20,830 bases of DNA from Terramyces sp. JEL0728 (Eukaryota > Chytridiomycota > Chytridiomycetes > Rhizophydiales > Terramycetaceae), in contig JADIIU010000180.1 in assembly GCA_027603945.1 (NCBI GenBank), forward strand, positions 1 to 20,830, in the 5' to 3' direction. This document shows, in pieces, positions 19,201 to 20,830 of this stretch. The notes beneath the pieces were generated by a model. That model did no database searches. It had not been told where the DNA came from and saw only the letters and a program-made list of their open reading frames with translations. A program made the translations under genes and the position numbers. The stretch's first letter is position 1, and each line of letters starts with the position of its first letter.

Positions 19201-19390
19201 TACAAGCTTCAAAGTATCCGTGAACAGGTGAATTTCAATTCTAGTGATTTTGCTACATAAATCTGGGAATTACCTACAGATCAGTAACCAATTACTTGAC
19301 TATAAGGTTCAAGTGGTCCGGGTGAGTGAAATTGCAAGTTAGGGAATCACTAACTGCATCCGGTGGATGTGCTTGCTTAATGTAAAACAT
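16278..19390 (-). CDS. DDB1: DNA damage-binding protein 1 (DDB1), 7 exons
   Basis: Exons 19390-19296, 19252-19153, 19121-18854, 18833-18681, 18660-17907, 17885-16654 and 16633-16278 join to 985 codons with every phase consistent. The introns are 43, 31, 20, 20, 21 and 20 nt. The human protein is about 1140 residues, so this one is shorter, mainly in loops. Matches run the full length: the start with HPDHLNLIVNKITRIEI, then GSLRVIRNGIGIEELSSIDL, CSDRPTIIYS, KLVYSNVNL, KLHVKTVPIGE, NSTVCLYEW and FIIVGDLMKS, ending GFIDGDLIEAF with a final LSRIH. DDB1 is the three-propeller adaptor of CUL4 ubiquitin ligases, linking CUL4 to DCAF substrate receptors in DNA repair and replication control. The 31-nt intron could also be read as 28 nt, because GTAGTT gives two in-frame donors. 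Start chosen by alignment to the conserved N-terminus. Confidence 0.95.
19253..19295 (-). other. Doubled (head-to-tail) intron in DDB1
   Basis: The first DDB1 intron is 43 nt and consists of two complete intron-like units without an exon between them: 19295-19274 (22 nt) and 19273-19253 (21 nt). Both begin GTAATT and both end TGTAG. Removing both gives LNLIVNKITRIEI, which fits DDB1 spacing exactly; removing only one leaves an immediate TAA. Confidence 0.75.
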
Positions 19391-19437
19391 TGAGATTCGT
19401 TTAGAAAATAATGAAAAATTTATTATATACTGAAAGG

Positions 19438-19917
19438 CTATTTGATACAGAGGATTTCATACTCTGAAACCTCTACTTCTAGCCCGTTATAACCGATGAA
19501 TCCAGCAGGCAGACCGAACCCGGCTTTCCCAGGAATCCATCTTCCATCCCTTTGAGCACGGATAATGAATATTTCATTTTGCGGATGCTTTTCATACCCA
19601 GCACTTACTGGATTAAAGTCAAATTTGCCTTGGTTAACACAAGATACCTGGCTTAAGTCTGCCTACAACAGGGATCCACTTTAGTTTTTCCATATCCCCG
19701 CATAAAATCTCATAATCATTTGTAAATATCTCTTTTTGTCCCCATCCGAATGAACATCCATTTCCAGAAGTTTTACCAGGATGGTCTCCGCCGTTATAAA
19801 AAGTTCTGGCAAGATACACTTTATTACCATGTGAATACCTGGTTTTCCTTCGTGAGTTCCTCCGACGATTGCATTTTTTGGTATATTTGTTCCTCCTTGT
19901 TTCCACACAAGATTCAT
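19438..19917 (-). CDS. DM9-domain (DUF3421) lectin-like protein, 3 exons
   Basis: Exons 19917-19839, 19818-19648 and 19628-19438 encode 146 residues; the introns are 20 and 19 nt. Two DM9 repeats fill the protein. Repeat one has IPKNAIVGG, VYLARTFYNGGDHPGK and NDYEILCG; repeat two has IFIIRAQRDGRWIPGKAGFG and SEYEILCIK. DM9 proteins form small beta-prism-like dimers, and some bind mannose and act in pathogen recognition; natterin-type toxins carry related modules, but no pore-forming part is present here. There is no signal peptide, so it is probably cytosolic. Both exon joins fall inside the repeat cores and restore the YVAR-like and PGK motifs. It lies 47 nt upstream of the DDB1 start on the same strand. 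Confidence 0.88.
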
Positions 19918-20183
19918 AAAAAGAATTTCAGAATTTGTGCAATTAAAAATGATTTGACAGTTGGACCATTCAACAAGCCAGATGCGGATTAAGGGCTTCC
20001 GTTACCTTAAGTACAGACAGCAATGCCAAATACTATCTGTATTAAAATGATTTGCAATTGATGAACTTGCCGTACTTTTACGCACAATTACATAACCACC
20101 ATAAAACAGTAGCCTTGCAGCAAGATTGCCACCAATTTTGTGGGTGGTGGATGAGAAAGTATATAAAGAAAGAAAAACTGCAA
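19918..20183. promoter_or_regulatory. Divergent region between DM9 and DUF1003 genes
   Basis: 266 nt between two diverging start codons. A TATATAAA element lies at 20160-20167 on the plus strand, 17 nt before the ATG I chose for the DUF1003 gene and 29 nt before the next in-frame ATG at 20196. An open frame continues upstream to about 20052 without a clear start, and its composition (many His, Trp, Gln) does not look like part of the family. Confidence 0.4.
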
Positions 20184-20690
20184 ATGGTATGTCAAATGAA
20201 CGCAAGCAACGAAGAGGAGATTCAGATCGTTACCAAGAGTGATCTGTGTGATTGTAAGAATCCTGTCGTCACAGAAAATGTCAAACTTTGTGCTGAAGGA
20301 AATTGGATTAATCAAACAGTGGTCAATGAAAAAGCAGGGGATAAATTGCTAGAAACTGTTACTGCTATTATTGGGACGTATTCCTACATGACTGTCTTGG
20401 GATTGTTTGCGTTGACTTGGATACTGCTCAACGCGTATTTAGGATGGGATCAGTATCCATTTGGCTTACTAGCACTAATTCTATCCGCATTGGCGTCCAT
20501 TCAAGTGACATTGATCTTGATTTCTCAAAAGCGTAAAAGTCACCTAAAGTATTGTGATTTTGCCAGTCGCACAACCAGAAGAAACAGCTTTCACGATAAA
20601 AAGGGAATCGGAAATCACTTGAAAAGGCGAGCGGAAATACTGGAATTGCAAATGGAAATATTCAAACTAAACTCATCAAACAGATCTTAA
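20184..20690 (+). CDS. DUF1003 family membrane protein
   Basis: A single-exon frame. From ATG 20184 it gives 168 residues; ATGs at 20196 and 20061 are alternatives. The soluble first third contains DLCDCKNPVVTENV, NQTVVNEKAGDKL and ETVTAIIGTYSYM. Two transmembrane helices follow, YMTVLGLFALTWILLNAYL and PFGLLALILSALASIQVTLI. They are separated by WDQYPF, corresponding to the DPYPF turn of the family, then ISQKRK in place of the usual MSQNRQ. The C-terminus is a helix, LKRRAEILELQMEIFKL, as in bacterial DUF1003 proteins. Function is unknown in the family. It is mainly bacterial, so transfer into this genome is plausible; the lack of introns, while most neighbours have several, is consistent with that. 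Confidence 0.75.
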   Translation: MVCQMNASNEEEIQIVTKSDLCDCKNPVVTENVKLCAEGNWINQTVVNEKAGDKLLETVTAIIGTYSYMTVLGLFALTWILLNAYLGWDQYPFGLLALILSALASIQVTLILISQKRKSHLKYCDFASRTTRRNSFHDKKGIGNHLKRRAEILELQMEIFKLNSSNRS

Positions 20691-20775
20691 TAAAAAAGTC
20701 GTTACTTGTTTTTCTATTACACCTATAGATATATGAGGAATCTTCCTACACAAAAACTTGAAACGAGAATATTAT
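20691..20775. other. 3' flank of the DUF1003 gene
   Basis: AT-rich spacer between the DUF1003 stop and the right inverted repeat. An AATAAAA-type signal overlaps the stop codon (TTAATAAAAAAG), a likely polyadenylation signal. No coding frame was seen. Confidence 0.4.
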
Positions 20776-20803
20776 TTAGATATTAATATATTATTATGTT
20801 GAA
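20776..20803 (-). repeat. Right copy of 28-bp inverted repeat
   Basis: Exact reverse complement of positions 1-28. The inner flanks differ from base 29 on, so this is not one end of a longer inverted duplication running inward. Another 27 nt follow to the window edge. With the left copy it encloses 20.7 kb of ordinary genes. Confidence 0.9.
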
Positions 20804-20830
20804 CAACACAATTAGGAAGATTGGTATTTG

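Noticed and set aside
20187..20206. A 20-nt GTATGT...GCAAG intron look-alike just after an ATG in the DUF1003 gene
   Set aside because: Splicing it from the called ATG gives an early stop, and the upstream frame that would fit has no ATG. Left unspliced.
1..20830. tRNA, rRNA, CRISPR array or prokaryotic operon signals
   Set aside because: No cloverleaf, ribosomal RNA segment or regularly spaced repeat was seen, and spliced genes show a eukaryotic nuclear origin.

Overview
The window reads as a compact, moderately AT-rich nuclear genome of a fungus or close relative, probably an early-diverging (chytrid-grade) lineage; I cannot name the organism. Three things point there. There is an RNA polymerase III subunit of the RPC7/Rpc31 type, a membrane-anchored SPRY protein of the Ssh4/Ear1 type, and a set of housekeeping eukaryotic genes (DDB1, TCP11/Sok1, COX23-like twin CX9C, low-molecular-weight phosphatase). 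Nothing looks prokaryotic or viral. The standard genetic code fits throughout.

The striking property is splicing. Rebuilding the genes by hand gives 23 introns, 20 of them 17-22 nt and none above 43 nt. Most have a GTA- donor, a CTAAC/CTAAT/TAAC-like branch motif and AG a few bases later. Many exons are therefore too short or too shifted to show as open frames. Joining them restores whole proteins: DDB1 has 7 exons and an in-frame total of 985 codons, RPC7 has 4 exons, a membrane protein has 4, and a DM9 lectin has 3.

Layout. The window opens with one copy of a 28-bp inverted repeat (1-28), followed by a decayed minus-strand frame and an apparently non-coding stretch to about 700. A plus-strand block follows: a multi-pass membrane protein (704-1662), low-molecular-weight tyrosine phosphatase (1749-2235), RPC7 (2398-3058) and an F-box-like/LRR protein (3258-4778). 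A minus-strand SPRY receptor-like protein (4864-7045) sits between that LRR gene and its paralogue (7380-8999). Next are a 61-residue probably mitochondrial protein (9010-9217) and an NPYK-repeat disordered protein (9283-10182).

From 10213 to 19917 almost everything is on the minus strand and packed tightly: an ankyrin protein, an unidentified 99-residue protein, TCP11, a COX23-like protein, a doubtful small gene, DDB1 and a DM9 lectin. The exception is a decayed truncated-haemoglobin gene on the plus strand (15835-16108). A plus-strand DUF1003 membrane protein (20184-20690) ends the gene content. The second copy of the 28-bp repeat lies at 20776-20803 in opposite orientation.

The genes do not form one pathway. 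They are housekeeping genes (transcription, ubiquitin ligase adaptor, respiratory-chain assembly, phosphatase) mixed with members of expanded families (LRR, ankyrin, SPRY, DM9). The best candidates for something undescribed are the minimal-intron system, the doubled intron in DDB1, the terminal inverted repeat, and the small spliced genes that open-frame calling misses.
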